From: Gammaproteobacteria bacterium
GTDB taxonomy: Bacteria > Pseudomonadota > Gammaproteobacteria > UBA9214
Assembly (NCBI GenBank): GCA_029859555.1
Contig: JAOUCV010000035.1
Span: 1-12,131, forward strand
Direction: 5' to 3'
Length of the DNA: 12,131 nucleotides
The notes under the pieces are model-generated. The model did no database searches and had not been told where the DNA came from. It saw nothing but the letters and a program-made list of their open reading frames with translations. The translations under genes and the position numbers were made by a program. Shown here piece by piece: positions 1 through 7,374 of the stretch; position 1 is the stretch's first letter, and each line of letters starts with the position of its first letter.

Positions 1-4
1 AAAT

Positions 5-43
5 AAAACCATCGCGGACGAGATCCGCTCCTACAGGGTTTTT
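5..43. repeat. REP-like palindrome with bidirectional terminator features
   Basis: The core GCGGA (14-18), loop CGAGA, TCCGC (24-28) is a perfect 5-bp stem. It is flanked by CTCCTAC, which on the - strand reads GTAGGAG just before the palindrome. A GTAG head followed by a GC-rich palindrome is the hallmark of the REP elements of many gammaproteobacteria. An outer inverted pair, AAAACC (5-10) and GGTTTT (37-42), encloses the core, so the folded RNA would end in a T-run on either strand. It could end transcription from upstream or simply be an intergenic REP. A degenerate relative lies near 11704-11728. Confidence 0.6.
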
Positions 44-67
44 AAAACACTGTTACAGAAATAGCCA

Positions 68-649
68 ATGACTGAACTTGCACTGATCCTGATCAGCACT
101 GTGCTGGTAAATAACTTTGTCCTGGTGAAATTCCTGGGGCTGTGCCCGTTCATGGGCGTGTCGCGCAATGTCGATACCGCCACCGGCATGGCACTGGCAA
201 CCACCTTTGTATTGACGCTGTCTTCCATCTGCAGCTATCTGGCAAACGAGTTTCTGTTGATACCGCTTGGACTGGAATACCTGCGCACCATCACCTTCAT
301 CCTGGTCATTGCCGCGGTGGTGCAATTCACCGAAATGGTGGTGCATAAAACCAGCCCGCTGCTCTACAAGGTGCTGGGAATCTTCCTGCCGCTGATTACC
401 ACCAACTGCGCGGTACTCGGTGTCGCGTTGCTGAACGTACAGCAACATCTGAATTTTATTGGATCCGCCGTCTACGGTTTTGGTGCTGCCGTCGGCTTTT
501 CAATGGTGCTGATCCTGTTCTCTGCAATCCGTGAACGCGTCGCGGCTGCCGATGTGCCGGTGCCTTTCCGGGGCTCGGCCATCGCACTGGTAACCGCCGG
601 CCTCATGTCACTTGCCTTCATGGGATTTTCCGGGCTGGTGAAAGGTTAA
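68..649 (+). CDS. rsxA: Rnf/Rsx electron transport complex subunit A
   Basis: Integral membrane subunit of the Rnf/Rsx complex, which moves electrons between ferredoxin and NAD(H) across the inner membrane, coupled to ion movement. In E. coli it also keeps the sensor SoxR reduced. The 193-residue length equals that of E. coli RsxA. The protein is almost entirely hydrophobic (about six membrane segments). It has the family signatures [12 protein letters not shown] (Cys26) and [13 protein letters not shown] (Cys114). In the known complex the equivalent cysteines of RsxA and RsxE share an intramembrane Fe-S cluster. The start [20 protein letters not shown] matches the family N-terminus, although no strong Shine-Dalgarno is visible before the ATG. 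It is the first gene of the operon, and no promoter is evident between the upstream REP-like element and the start, so the promoter may lie outside the window. Confidence 0.97.
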   Translation: MTELALILISTVLVNNFVLVKFLGLCPFMGVSRNVDTATGMALATTFVLTLSSICSYLANEFLLIPLGLEYLRTITFILVIAAVVQFTEMVVHKTSPLLYKVLGIFLPLITTNCAVLGVALLNVQQHLNFIGSAVYGFGAAVGFSMVLILFSAIRERVAAADVPVPFRGSAIALVTAGLMSLAFMGFSGLVKG

Positions 650-673
650 TTACAGCAGCCTGACCCCTCATCA

Positions 674-1231
674 ATGCTAACCGCACTTATTACATTCGGA
701 CTGCTGGCCGCAGTGATTGGTCTGGTACTGGGTTACGCTGCCATCCGTTTTCGCGTCGACAGCGACCCGGTGGTCGACCAGATTGACAAGCTGCTGCCAC
801 AAACGCAGTGTGGCCAGTGCACCTATGCCGGCTGTCGCCCGTACGCGGAAGCCATCGCCGCAGATGAAGCCGATATCAACCAGTGCCCGCCGGGCGGCGA
901 GAGCACCATACAGGCACTCGCCGACCTGCTCGGAAAAGACCCGAAACCACTGAATCCGGAACACGGCGAGCATAGCGAGAAAACCGTTGTCATAATCGAT
1001 GAACAGGTGTGCATCGGCTGCACGCTGTGCATACAGGCCTGCCCGGTTGATGCCATCCTGGGCGCCGCCAAGCAAATGCATACTGTCATCACCAGCGAAT
1101 GCACCGGTTGTGATCTGTGTATTCCGCCCTGCCCGGTCGAATGCATCCACGTTGTTCCGGTAAAAACCACGGCGCGTAACTGGATCTGGCCAAAACCCGA
1201 TACCGGCACAGCAGAGAACGAGCAGGCATGA
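674..1231 (+). CDS. rsxB: Rnf/Rsx electron transport complex subunit B (polyferredoxin)
   Basis: Membrane-anchored iron-sulfur protein, thought to accept electrons from soluble ferredoxin or pass them within the Rnf complex. The 185 residues comprise an N-terminal membrane helix (about 3-25), a 4Fe-4S domain with Cys46, Cys49, Cys54 and Cys71 ([10 protein letters not shown], then QCPPGG), and two ferredoxin motifs: [12 protein letters not shown] (Cys113, 116, 119, 123) and [12 protein letters not shown] (Cys143, 146, 149, 153). All twelve ligands are intact. Length is close to E. coli RsxB (192). It follows rsxA after 24 bases and its TGA overlaps the rsxC start in an ATGA junction, which suggests translational coupling. 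Confidence 0.97.
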   Translation: MLTALITFGLLAAVIGLVLGYAAIRFRVDSDPVVDQIDKLLPQTQCGQCTYAGCRPYAEAIAADEADINQCPPGGESTIQALADLLGKDPKPLNPEHGEHSEKTVVIIDEQVCIGCTLCIQACPVDAILGAAKQMHTVITSECTGCDLCIPPCPVECIHVVPVKTTARNWIWPKPDTGTAENEQA

Positions 1232-2901
1232 CAGATTCGGGAAACAGCTTCAAGCGCTCGCGTAAAGTGTCGTTCGACCGGCTGCATACTTTCCATGGCG
1301 GGCTGCGGCTGCCGGGACACCGGGAGATTACGGCAAACAGGCCGATCGGCAAGGTCGACATTCCGCCGCTGCTGACCATCCCGCTTCAGCAACATATTGG
1401 CAATCCGGGCAAGTGCCTGGTGAAACCGGGAGATACTGTTTACAAGGGACAGGTGATCGCACAGGCGCCCGGTCAGTTCAGTGTCCCGGTGCACGCCTCC
1501 AGCTCCGGCACTGTTATTGCCGTTGAAGAACGACTCATTCCACACCCCTCAGGCATCAAGGAAAACTGCGTTGTCATTGAAACCGACGGCCACGATCGCA
1601 GCGCAGATGAACAGCAAGATGCGATAGATTACCTGCAGATCGAGCCGGCAAGACTGTGTGAACTTGTTCAGCATGCCGGTATTGTCGGTATGGGTGGTGC
1701 CGGTTTTCCAACACGGATAAAACTGTGCAGCCCTGAACAGCATATTGAGCTGCTGCTAATTAATGCAGCCGAATGTGAACCCTATATTTCCTGTGATAAC
1801 CGTTTGCTGCAGGAACGCGCAACCGAGGTTGTCGAAGGTATCAGGATCATGCGTCATGGCGTGCAGCCGGATGCCTGCATCATTGCCATAGAAGACAACA
1901 TGCAAGCGGCTGAAGAGGCACTGCGAGCCGCGCTGCATGCTGTCAATGAAACCGGCATTACCATAACGCGGGTTCCTGAAATCTATCCCAGTGGCGGTGA
2001 ACGCCAGCTGATCCGGATACTGACCGGCCGCGAGGTTCCCGGGGAGGGCTTCCCGGCGGATATCGGCATTGTTTGCCAAAACGTCGGCACTGCTGCCGCG
2101 GTCTACCATGCTGTAGTCAAACGGCAACCGCTGATGTCACGTATCGTAACGGTTACCGGGGAAGGCGTTGCACAACCACAAAATTTCGAATGCCTGCTGG
2201 GGACACCTGTCGGCCAGCTGGTAGCAGCAGCCGGTGGTTATACAAAAGATGTCGAGCGCCTGCTGATTGGTGGTCCGATGATGGGCTACGCGGTGCAAAA
2301 CGACAATATACCGGTAATCAAAACAACCAATTGCATACTCGCTGTTACGCGTAAAGAGATGCCGGCACCGCCTCCGGCGCAACCATGTATCCGTTGCGCA
2401 AAGTGCACGGACGTCTGCCCGGCCGACCTGCTGCCACAACAACTGTTCTGGTACGCAAGCAGTAACAATTATGATGCTGCCCAGGATTACAACCTGTTTG
2501 ATTGTATTGAGTGCGGTTGCTGCGCCTATGTCTGCCCCAGCCACATACCACTGGTGCAATATTACCGCCACGCAAAAACAGAAATATGGACCCAGGAAGC
2601 ACAGAAACAGGCGGCTGATATCGCCCGCAAACGTCACGAGTCGCGCCTGTCCCGACTGCAGCGCATCAAGCAGGAGCGCGCTGATCGCATGGCAAGGAAA
2701 AAGCAGGCACTGGCCGGTGATGACGGTAGCAAGGATGCCAAGAAGACCGCCATCCAGGCGGCACTGGAGCGCGTGAAACTTAAAAAAGAACAGGCTGAGA
2801 GCGTGCCGAAAAACATAGACAACCTGACAAGCGAACAACAGCGCATGATCGCCGAGGCCGACGAACGCCGCCAGAAAAAACAACCCGGAAGCAATAACTG
2901 A
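1228..2901 (+). CDS. rsxC: Rnf/Rsx electron transport complex subunit C (NADH-binding)
   Basis: Peripheral subunit that carries the NADH/FMN site of the Rnf complex. The 557 residues contain a glycine-rich nucleotide-binding motif GMGGAGFPT (154-162), the downstream NAAECEPY segment (179-186), a SLBB-like region, and two 4Fe-4S motifs: [12 protein letters not shown] (Cys387, 390, 393, 397) and [12 protein letters not shown] (Cys426, 429, 432, 436). The C-terminal 100 or so residues (about 450-557) are rich in Lys, Arg, Glu and Ala, probably an extended helix or coiled coil. This tail is much shorter than the repetitive tail of E. coli RsxC (about 740 residues in all); its length is known to vary between species. 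The start overlaps the rsxB stop by four bases and the stop overlaps the rsxD start by one. Confidence 0.96.
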   Translation: MTDSGNSFKRSRKVSFDRLHTFHGGLRLPGHREITANRPIGKVDIPPLLTIPLQQHIGNPGKCLVKPGDTVYKGQVIAQAPGQFSVPVHASSSGTVIAVEERLIPHPSGIKENCVVIETDGHDRSADEQQDAIDYLQIEPARLCELVQHAGIVGMGGAGFPTRIKLCSPEQHIELLLINAAECEPYISCDNRLLQERATEVVEGIRIMRHGVQPDACIIAIEDNMQAAEEALRAALHAVNETGITITRVPEIYPSGGERQLIRILTGREVPGEGFPADIGIVCQNVGTAAAVYHAVVKRQPLMSRIVTVTGEGVAQPQNFECLLGTPVGQLVAAAGGYTKDVERLLIGGPMMGYAVQNDNIPVIKTTNCILAVTRKEMPAPPPAQPCIRCAKCTDVCPADLLPQQLFWYASSNNYDAAQDYNLFDCIECGCCAYVCPSHIPLVQYYRHAKTEIWTQEAQKQAADIARKRHESRLSRLQRIKQERADRMARKKQALAGDDGSKDAKKTAIQAALERVKLKKEQAESVPKNIDNLTSEQQRMIAEADERRQKKQPGSNN

Positions 2902-3932
2902 TGGAATTCAAAACATACAGTTCGCCACACCTGCCGGTCAGCGGCAGCGTCTCTGTGATGATGTTTCGGGTACTACTGGCACTGATACCCGGCACCACCT
3001 GCGCCTTCTGGATATTCGGCTGGGGCGTGCTGTTCAACATCCTGATCGCCGCCATCACTGCGCTGCTGGCCGAAGCCGTGGTTCTGAAACTGCGCGGACG
3101 GGCCGCGCTTGCCGGTTTGCTGGATGGCAGTGCACTGGTCACAGCCGTGCTGCTGGCGCTGGCATTGCCGCCACTGACGCCCTGGTGGATTCCGGTGATC
3201 GGCAGCCTGTTTGCCATTGTCATAGCGAAACAACTCTACGGCGGACTGGGTTACAACCCGTTCAACCCGGCAATGGCCGGCTATGTGGTGCTGCTGATTT
3301 CGTTCCCGCTGGAGTTAACACTGTGGTCGGCGCCCGGCGCGCACCCCGGCTTCATGGACACGCTGTCACTGGTTATGACCGGCAACCTGCCCGCCGGACA
3401 GTCGCTTGATGCCGTCACCATGGCAACACCGATGGACAGTATAAAAACACGACTGGGCCTGAACGAGACGCTCAGTGAAATTCACAACAGCCCGCTGTTT
3501 GGCAGCTTTGCCGGTGTCGGCTGGGAATGGATCAACCTGTGGTTCCTGCTGGGCGGTCTGTGGCTGCTGCAGACGAAGGTCATCCAGTGGCAGATTCCAG
3601 CCGGTATGCTCGGCGGCCTCGCCGTGATCGCCTTCGTATTCTATGCCGTCAACCCGGACATCTATTCGACACCGCTGTTCCAGCTGTTCAGTGGTGCCGC
3701 CATGCTTGGCGCGTTCTTCATTGCAACCGACCCGGTCTCGGCCAGCACCACTCCACGCGGGCGCATCTATTACGGTATCGGCATCGGCCTGCTGACTTAT
3801 ATCATCCGTACCTGGGGTGGCTACCCGGACGGTGTTGCCTTTGCAGTGTTGCTCATGAACCTGGCAGCACCGACGATTGATTACTACACCCGGCCGCGGG
3901 TATTTGGAGAGGGAGGCGGAAACAGGCCGTGA
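2901..3932 (+). CDS. rsxD: Rnf/Rsx electron transport complex subunit D (FMN-bearing membrane subunit)
   Basis: Membrane subunit related to NqrB, a central part of the ion-coupled electron path. The 343 residues are mostly hydrophobic. The N-terminal signature SSPHLPVSGSVSVMMFRVLLALIP, the loop GGLGYNPFNPAMAGY (about 114-128), TDPVSASTTPRG (276-287) and the C-terminal WGGYPDGVAFAVLLMNLAAP are all characteristic. LDAVTMATPM holds the expected site of covalent FMN attachment (Thr176). Its ATG shares one base with the rsxC stop (TGATG). Its stop overlaps the rsxG GTG start by three bases inside a GTGA junction. Confidence 0.97.
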   Translation: MEFKTYSSPHLPVSGSVSVMMFRVLLALIPGTTCAFWIFGWGVLFNILIAAITALLAEAVVLKLRGRAALAGLLDGSALVTAVLLALALPPLTPWWIPVIGSLFAIVIAKQLYGGLGYNPFNPAMAGYVVLLISFPLELTLWSAPGAHPGFMDTLSLVMTGNLPAGQSLDAVTMATPMDSIKTRLGLNETLSEIHNSPLFGSFAGVGWEWINLWFLLGGLWLLQTKVIQWQIPAGMLGGLAVIAFVFYAVNPDIYSTPLFQLFSGAAMLGAFFIATDPVSASTTPRGRIYYGIGIGLLTYIIRTWGGYPDGVAFAVLLMNLAAPTIDYYTRPRVFGEGGGNRP

Positions 3933-4573
3933 ACTATCGCCAGGTTATCATTACTGCCATCGTCCTGTTGCTGTTTGCCCTTGTTGGCACAGCACTGGTG
4001 GTATATACCTTCGACAATACCCGTGAACGTATTGCAGCCAATGAGCGCGCCACCCTGCTGCGCAAGTTGCATCACCTGATTGCACCGGAAACGCACGACA
4101 ACACCCTGCTGGAAGATGCTATCACCGTAACCAGCAAGTCATTGACAGGTCCTGCCGGGGGGATAACCGTTTACCGCGCAACCATGGCAGGTCAGCCGGT
4201 TGCGCTGGTAATGACACCGGTTGCTCCTGACGGCTATAACGGCACTATCAAGCTGCTCGTTGGCATCAGGGTGGATGGCACGCTGAGTGGCGTGCGGGTC
4301 GTGGCACACCGTGAAACGCCAGGGCTCGGCGACGCCATTGACGAGACCCGCTCGGACTGGATACACCTGTTTGATAACAAGTCACTGGAGAAGCCGACAC
4401 CGGAGCGCTGGAAAGTGCGCAAGGATGGCGGAGATTTTGATCAATTGACCGGCGCCACCATCACACCACGGGCCATTGTCGAGGCAGTACGGCAGACCTT
4501 GCTATACTATCGCAACCATCAGGAAGCCCTGTTTGCCGGCGCCGGTGCAGAGCAGAAGGACAGCAAACCGTGA
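3929..4573 (+). CDS. rsxG: Rnf/Rsx electron transport complex subunit G (periplasmic flavoprotein)
   Basis: Single-span subunit with a periplasmic FMN-binding domain. The 214 residues consist of one membrane helix (about 7-27) followed by a soluble domain that includes the typical [20 protein letters not shown] stretch (about 102-121), [11 protein letters not shown] (127-137) and the flavinylation motif DQLTGATIT, with Thr177 as the residue expected to carry FMN by a phosphoester bond. E. coli RsxG is 206 residues. The GTG start is chosen because it gives the family N-terminus and overlaps the rsxD stop as GTGA. The stop overlaps the rsxE start in the same way, so synthesis of D, G and E is probably coupled. 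Confidence 0.96.
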   Translation: MNYRQVIITAIVLLLFALVGTALVVYTFDNTRERIAANERATLLRKLHHLIAPETHDNTLLEDAITVTSKSLTGPAGGITVYRATMAGQPVALVMTPVAPDGYNGTIKLLVGIRVDGTLSGVRVVAHRETPGLGDAIDETRSDWIHLFDNKSLEKPTPERWKVRKDGGDFDQLTGATITPRAIVEAVRQTLLYYRNHQEALFAGAGAEQKDSKP

Positions 4574-5259
4574 ACGACCCGAGCTATACACATATTTTCA
4601 AGGAAGGCCTGTGGCTGAATAACCCGGGGACGGTGCAGCTGCTGGGCCTGTGTCCGTTGCTGGCCGTGACCACCACCGTCATCAACGGGCTGGGGCTGGG
4701 ACTGGCGACCACGTTGACACTGGTTGCCTCCAACGTCATCGTTTCCCTGATTCGCAGACTGGTTCGTCCAGAAATTCGTATCCCGGTTTTCGTATTAATC
4801 ATCGCCTCCATTGTCACGGTGATTGAACTGGCCATGAACGCCTGGCTGCATGATCTCTACCTGATACTTGGCATATTTATCCCCCTGATTGTTACCAACT
4901 GCGCCATCATCGGCCGTGCAGAATCGTTTGCTTCCAGGCACACCGTGGACCGTGCCTTGCTGGACGGACTCGCAATGGGTGTCGGCTTTACCCTGGTGCT
5001 GGTCACGCTCGGTGGCATGCGCGAACTCATCGGACAGGGCACCCTGCTGGCACAGGCACACCTGATGTTTGGCGAGTTTGGCAATCAGCTGGAGGTAATC
5101 CTTCTCGAGGACTACCGGGGATTTCTGCTGGCTATCCTGCCACCGGGCGCATTCCTCGGACTCGGTTTCCTGATAGCCGGCATCAACATCATCAACGCCG
5201 GACGCGAAAAAAGAGCGGCAATCAAGTCAGCACCTGCTGCCCGGCCGGTACAGGCATAG
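4570..5259 (+). CDS. rsxE: Rnf/Rsx electron transport complex subunit E
   Basis: Integral membrane subunit homologous to rsxA and lying opposite to it in the membrane. The 229 residues compare with 231 in E. coli. The signatures are [22 protein letters not shown] (Cys28) and [19 protein letters not shown] (Cys111), the two cysteines expected to complete the intramembrane Fe-S cluster with RsxA Cys26 and Cys114. The C-terminus after about residue 210 is short, basic and variable. The GTG start overlaps the rsxG stop (GTGA). It is the last subunit gene; nth follows after 15 bases. Confidence 0.96.
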   Translation: MNDPSYTHIFKEGLWLNNPGTVQLLGLCPLLAVTTTVINGLGLGLATTLTLVASNVIVSLIRRLVRPEIRIPVFVLIIASIVTVIELAMNAWLHDLYLILGIFIPLIVTNCAIIGRAESFASRHTVDRALLDGLAMGVGFTLVLVTLGGMRELIGQGTLLAQAHLMFGEFGNQLEVILLEDYRGFLLAILPPGAFLGLGFLIAGINIINAGREKRAAIKSAPAARPVQA

Positions 5260-5274
5260 AATGTCAAATCAACC

Positions 5275-5910
5275 GTGAACCGCAACAAGCGCCAGGAAAT
5301 ATTTACACGATGGCGTGACGCCAACCCCGAACCCACTACCGAACTGCGATACAACAACCCGTTTCAGTTACTGATCGCCGTGATACTGTCGGCTCAATCA
5401 ACCGACGTCGGCGTTAACAAGGCCACCAAAGGCCTGTTCAAAAAAGTAACGACAGCCGCTGCCATGCTCAGGCTCGGAGAAGCCGGACTTAAGGAACATA
5501 TAAAAACCATCGGCCTCTTCAACACCAAGGCCAGTAACATCATCAAGACCTGCGGCATACTTGCAGAGCAGCACAACGGCAAGGTTCCACAAGACCGGGC
5601 CGCACTGGAGGCATTGCCCGGTGTCGGGCGCAAGACCGCCAACGTAGTGCTCAACACCGCCTTCGGGCAACCCACCATTGCCGTGGACACCCACATCTTC
5701 CGGGTATCCAACCGCACCGGTATCGCGCCAGGCAAGGATGTAAACGAGGTTGAAAAACGGCTGCTGCGGCTGGTACCCGATGAGTTCAAGCTCAACGCAC
5801 ACCACTGGCTGATCCTGCATGGGCGCTATAGCTGTATTGCCCGCAAGCCCAGGTGCCAGTCGTGCCTGATCTCCGATTTGTGTGAATATCGGCATAAACA
5901 ACTGGACTGA
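5275..5910 (+). CDS. nth: endonuclease III (DNA glycosylase/AP lyase)
   Basis: Base-excision repair enzyme that removes oxidised pyrimidines and cleaves the abasic site. The 211 residues match E. coli Nth in length and closely in sequence. The helix-hairpin-helix LPGVGRKTANVV (114-125) contains catalytic Lys120, and VDTHIFRVSNR contains catalytic Asp138. The C-terminal 4Fe-4S loop has Cys187, Cys194, Cys197 and Cys203 with the usual 6-2-5 spacing. The GTG start is used because the N-terminus MNRNKRQEIFTR aligns with that of E. coli. No strong Shine-Dalgarno precedes it. A tiny frame, ATG at 5261 to TGA at 5276-5278, ends on this GTG and might couple translation to rsxE. The rsx-nth linkage is conserved in gammaproteobacteria. 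Confidence 0.97.
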   Translation: MNRNKRQEIFTRWRDANPEPTTELRYNNPFQLLIAVILSAQSTDVGVNKATKGLFKKVTTAAAMLRLGEAGLKEHIKTIGLFNTKASNIIKTCGILAEQHNGKVPQDRAALEALPGVGRKTANVVLNTAFGQPTIAVDTHIFRVSNRTGIAPGKDVNEVEKRLLRLVPDEFKLNAHHWLILHGRYSCIARKPRCQSCLISDLCEYRHKQLD

Positions 5911-5958
5911 TAGCTTCGAAAATTACTCTCTCGCATCCGTCCGCAGAGCAAAATTATA

Positions 5959-5986
5959 TTGTAACCTTATGTTTTTCTGTTATATT
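5959..5986 (+). promoter_or_regulatory. candidate sigma70-type promoter for the hvf operon
   Basis: TTGTAA (5959-5964) as -35, a 16-base spacer, and TATATT (5981-5986) as -10, preceded by TG at 5978-5979, which makes an extended -10. The stretch is A/T-rich compared with the genes around it and lies 49 bases after the nth stop. Transcription would start near 5993 and give a leader of about 160 bases before hvfA. I see no convincing binding site for a known copper sensor. The assignment rests on motif resemblance only. Confidence 0.5.
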
Positions 5987-6011
5987 TGCAACCGAATCAG
6001 CATGCGACAAG

Positions 6012-6038
6012 CTGTTTTTTCTGGTACAGGCAAAACAG
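6012..6038 (+). promoter_or_regulatory. leader hairpin upstream of hvfA
   Basis: CTGTTTT (6012-6018) is the exact inverse complement of AAAACAG (6032-6038). Inside it CTG (6021-6023) and CAG (6027-6029) can pair. It falls just after the candidate promoter, so it would form in the untranslated leader. No T-run follows, so it is not an ordinary terminator. It may be a regulatory or stabilising fold, or chance in A/T-rich DNA. Confidence 0.35.
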
Positions 6039-6109
6039 AAACTTTCTCAATACCTCAATGTCGTAATCACTGACACAACAAAAGGTCGCAATTAGCGATC
6101 AGAACTACC

Positions 6110-6129
6110 CGGGGCAGTTGCCCTGTTTT
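6110..6129 (+). terminator. terminator-like hairpin in the nth-hvfA intergenic region
   Basis: CGGGGC, loop AGTT, GCCCTG forms a 6-bp stem (one G-T pair) followed at once by TTTT (6126-6129) and then A-rich sequence. It lies 200 bases after nth and 24 bases before the hvfA ATG. It could end read-through from rsx-nth. If the promoter at 5959-5986 is used, it would instead sit inside the hvfA leader and could act as an attenuator. The T-run is short, so strength is uncertain. Confidence 0.45.
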
Positions 6130-6141
6130 AAAAACCCACTC

Positions 6142-6145
6142 GGAG
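6142..6145 (+). promoter_or_regulatory. ribosome-binding site of hvfA
   Basis: GGAG lies eight bases before the ATG at 6154. It decides the start of hvfA: an in-frame upstream start at 6118 has no such site and would add a non-signal-like stretch before the signal peptide. Confidence 0.75.
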
Positions 6146-6153
6146 ACATACAC

Positions 6154-6489
6154 ATGTCAGAAAAAATCACCAAGAAACCCCTCGCTATCGCCCTGGGCGC
6201 AGCATTCGTTACTTCACTGGCCAGTGCACCCATTGCCAATGCCGCAGAGAATCCTTTTGCCATGTCTGAACTGGCCGGCGGTTACATGGTTGCCGATAGC
6301 CACATGGCAGGCGATGACAAGGGCAAGGCCGAGGGCAAATGCGGCGAAGGCAAGTGCGGCGGTGCCAAGACAGAAGGCGCCGAAAAGGCCACGGCTGAAG
6401 GCAAATGCGGTGAAGGCAAATGCGGCGGTGAAAAGAAAGAGGCCGAAGGCAAATGCGGTGAAGGCAAATGCGGCGGTGAAAAGAAATAA
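6154..6489 (+). CDS. hvfA: Hvf/bufferin-type copper-binding RiPP precursor with six EGKCG motifs
   Basis: Exported precursor peptide of 111 residues. Residues 1-30 form a Sec signal peptide: basic start MSEKITKKP, hydrophobic core, cleavage expected after ANA (28-30). The leader/recognition part AENPFAMSELAGGYMVAD (31-48) is typical of HvfA-like precursors. The core carries three copies of EGKCGEGKCGG (60-70, 82-92, 98-108), that is six EGKCG motifs with Cys63, 68, 85, 90, 101 and 106, separated by Lys/Glu/Ala-rich spacers. No other cysteines occur. In characterised relatives (Haemophilus HvfA, Caulobacter bufferins) the EGKCG cysteines are converted by a DUF692/DUF2063 pair into copper-binding groups, reported as oxazolone/thioamide or thiooxazole. 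Here those two genes follow directly. Copper sequestration in the periplasm is inferred from family knowledge; the exact modification cannot be read from DNA. Confidence 0.9.
   Translation: MSEKITKKPLAIALGAAFVTSLASAPIANAAENPFAMSELAGGYMVADSHMAGDDKGKAEGKCGEGKCGGAKTEGAEKATAEGKCGEGKCGGEKKEAEGKCGEGKCGGEKK
6331..6486 (+). repeat. three in-gene repeats encoding EGKCGEGKCGG
   Basis: Repeat units begin at 6331, 6397 and 6445. Units 2 and 3 are identical over 42 bases (6397-6438 and 6445-6486), with a 48-base period, and encode EGKCGEGKCGGEKK. Unit 1 (6331-6363) differs from them at three positions over the 33-base core, all synonymous. This points to a recent duplication of the last unit and constraint on the peptide sequence. 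Confidence 0.95.
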
Positions 6490-6490
6490 G

Positions 6491-6508
6491 CAGCAGGCAA
6501 ACCTGCTG
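6491..6508 (+). promoter_or_regulatory. hairpin spanning the hvfB ribosome-binding site and start codon
   Basis: CAGCAGG (6491-6497), loop CAAA, CCTGCTG (6502-6508) is a perfect 7-bp stem beginning one base after the hvfA stop; a G-T pair (6490/6509) may extend it. The only Shine-Dalgarno-like sequence for hvfB, AGCAGG (6492-6497), is in its left arm, and the first base of the GTG start closes its right arm. It should lower hvfB translation relative to hvfA and may protect the hvfA message end. No T-run follows, so it is not a canonical terminator. Confidence 0.6.
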
Positions 6509-7374
6509 TGAGCACTAAAACCTATCCTGTCTCAGGATCTGGTTTGGGCCTGCGGCGGTCCCTGATGGGGCCGCTGCAGAAAACCCCTACTGAAGCTGTC
6601 GATTTTTTCGAGGTTGCCCCGGAGAACTGGATAGGCATCGGCGGAAAAATGGGCAAGGACTTTCGTCGTTTTACCGAACGCTATCCGTTTGTTGCCCATG
6701 GACTGTCGCTGTCAATCGGCAGCCCCTCCCCGCTTGATGAAACTTTCCTGCACCGGGTAAAACGCCTGCTTGACGAACATAACTTCCGCTTTTATACCGA
6801 GCATCTCAGCTATTGCAGTGATGACGGGCACCTCTATGACCTGATGCCGATTCCCTTTACTGAAGAAGCCGTGCACTACGTTGCCGGTCGTATTCGGCGC
6901 GTGCAGGACATACTGGAACGCCGTATCGCAATGGAAAATGTTTCTTACTACGCGGCACCTGGCAAGGAAATGGAAGAAATCGACTTCCTCAATGCGGTGC
7001 TGAAAGAAGCCGACTGCGACCTGCTGCTGGACGTGAACAATATTTACGTAAACAGCATCAATCATGGCTATAACGCAGAAGAATTTCTGAAATCACTGCC
7101 GGCAGAGCATATCGCATACTGCCATATTGCCGGCCACTATGACGAGGCCGACGACCTCAAGGTTGATACCCACGGTGCAGATGTAATCGAACCGGTCTGG
7201 TCTTTACTGGAAACCGCCTATGAACATTTTGGCGTCTTTCCGACATTACTTGAACGTGACTTCAATATCCCGCCGCTGCCGCAACTGCTTACCGAGGTAA
7301 GCCGGATTGCAAGTCTGCAATCCAGGTGCAATAAAAACCATGACGGAGATATCGCGCATGGAAAGCTTGCCTGA
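6508..7374 (+). CDS. hvfB: DUF692 multi-iron RiPP-modifying enzyme (HvfB/BufB/MbnB type)
   Basis: TIM-barrel iron oxygenase expected to act on cysteines of the EGKCG motifs of the HvfA precursor, together with the DUF2063 protein encoded next. The 288 residues are the normal family length. Conserved segments appear in order: LGLRRSLM (13-20), FFEVAPENW (33-41), [11 protein letters not shown] (62-72, His64), FYTEHLSYC (95-103, Glu98, His99), IAMENVSYY (140-148, Glu143), [16 protein letters not shown] (172-187, Asp175), YCHIAGHYD (204-212, His206, His210), [13 protein letters not shown] (219-231, His222) and [12 protein letters not shown] (246-257, Glu249). These include the His/Glu/Asp set that binds iron in this family. 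The GTG start is the only one that keeps the conserved GLGLR start intact. It follows hvfA after 18 bases. The ending overlaps hvfC by 17 bases. Confidence 0.93.
   Translation: MSTKTYPVSGSGLGLRRSLMGPLQKTPTEAVDFFEVAPENWIGIGGKMGKDFRRFTERYPFVAHGLSLSIGSPSPLDETFLHRVKRLLDEHNFRFYTEHLSYCSDDGHLYDLMPIPFTEEAVHYVAGRIRRVQDILERRIAMENVSYYAAPGKEMEEIDFLNAVLKEADCDLLLDVNNIYVNSINHGYNAEEFLKSLPAEHIAYCHIAGHYDEADDLKVDTHGADVIEPVWSLLETAYEHFGVFPTLLERDFNIPPLPQLLTEVSRIASLQSRCNKNHDGDIAHGKLA
7344..7349 (+). promoter_or_regulatory. ribosome-binding site of hvfC
   Basis: GGAGAT inside the end of hvfB, eight bases before the ATG at 7358, favours that start over the in-frame ATG at 7340 and the TTG at 7307, neither of which has a comparable site. 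Confidence 0.6.

Noticed and set aside
823..1545. Long - strand frame opposite rsxB and rsxC
   Set aside because: It is a shadow of two certain genes with intact Fe-S motifs; this is common in GC-rich coding DNA.
2137..2883. Long - strand frame opposite rsxC
   Set aside because: It is antisense to conserved rsxC sequence, with no start signals or domain.
5882..6073. Small + strand frame after nth
   Set aside because: It overlaps the end of nth and the promoter region, is low in coding character, and has no family resemblance.
6118..6153. Upstream start extending hvfA by 12 residues
   Set aside because: It has no ribosome-binding site and begins inside the terminator-like hairpin. The start at 6154 has GGAG at good spacing and a clean signal peptide.
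6331..6486. CRISPR-like array
   Set aside because: The repeats are in frame within a coding gene, with few units, Lys/Glu-coding spacers and synonymous differences; there are no cas genes.
6282..6515. Open frame on the - strand opposite the hvfA repeats encoding a Pro/His/Leu/Ser repeat protein
   Set aside because: It exists only because the in-gene repeat has no stops in that frame. It lacks a start context, and the + strand reading has a signal peptide and family motifs.
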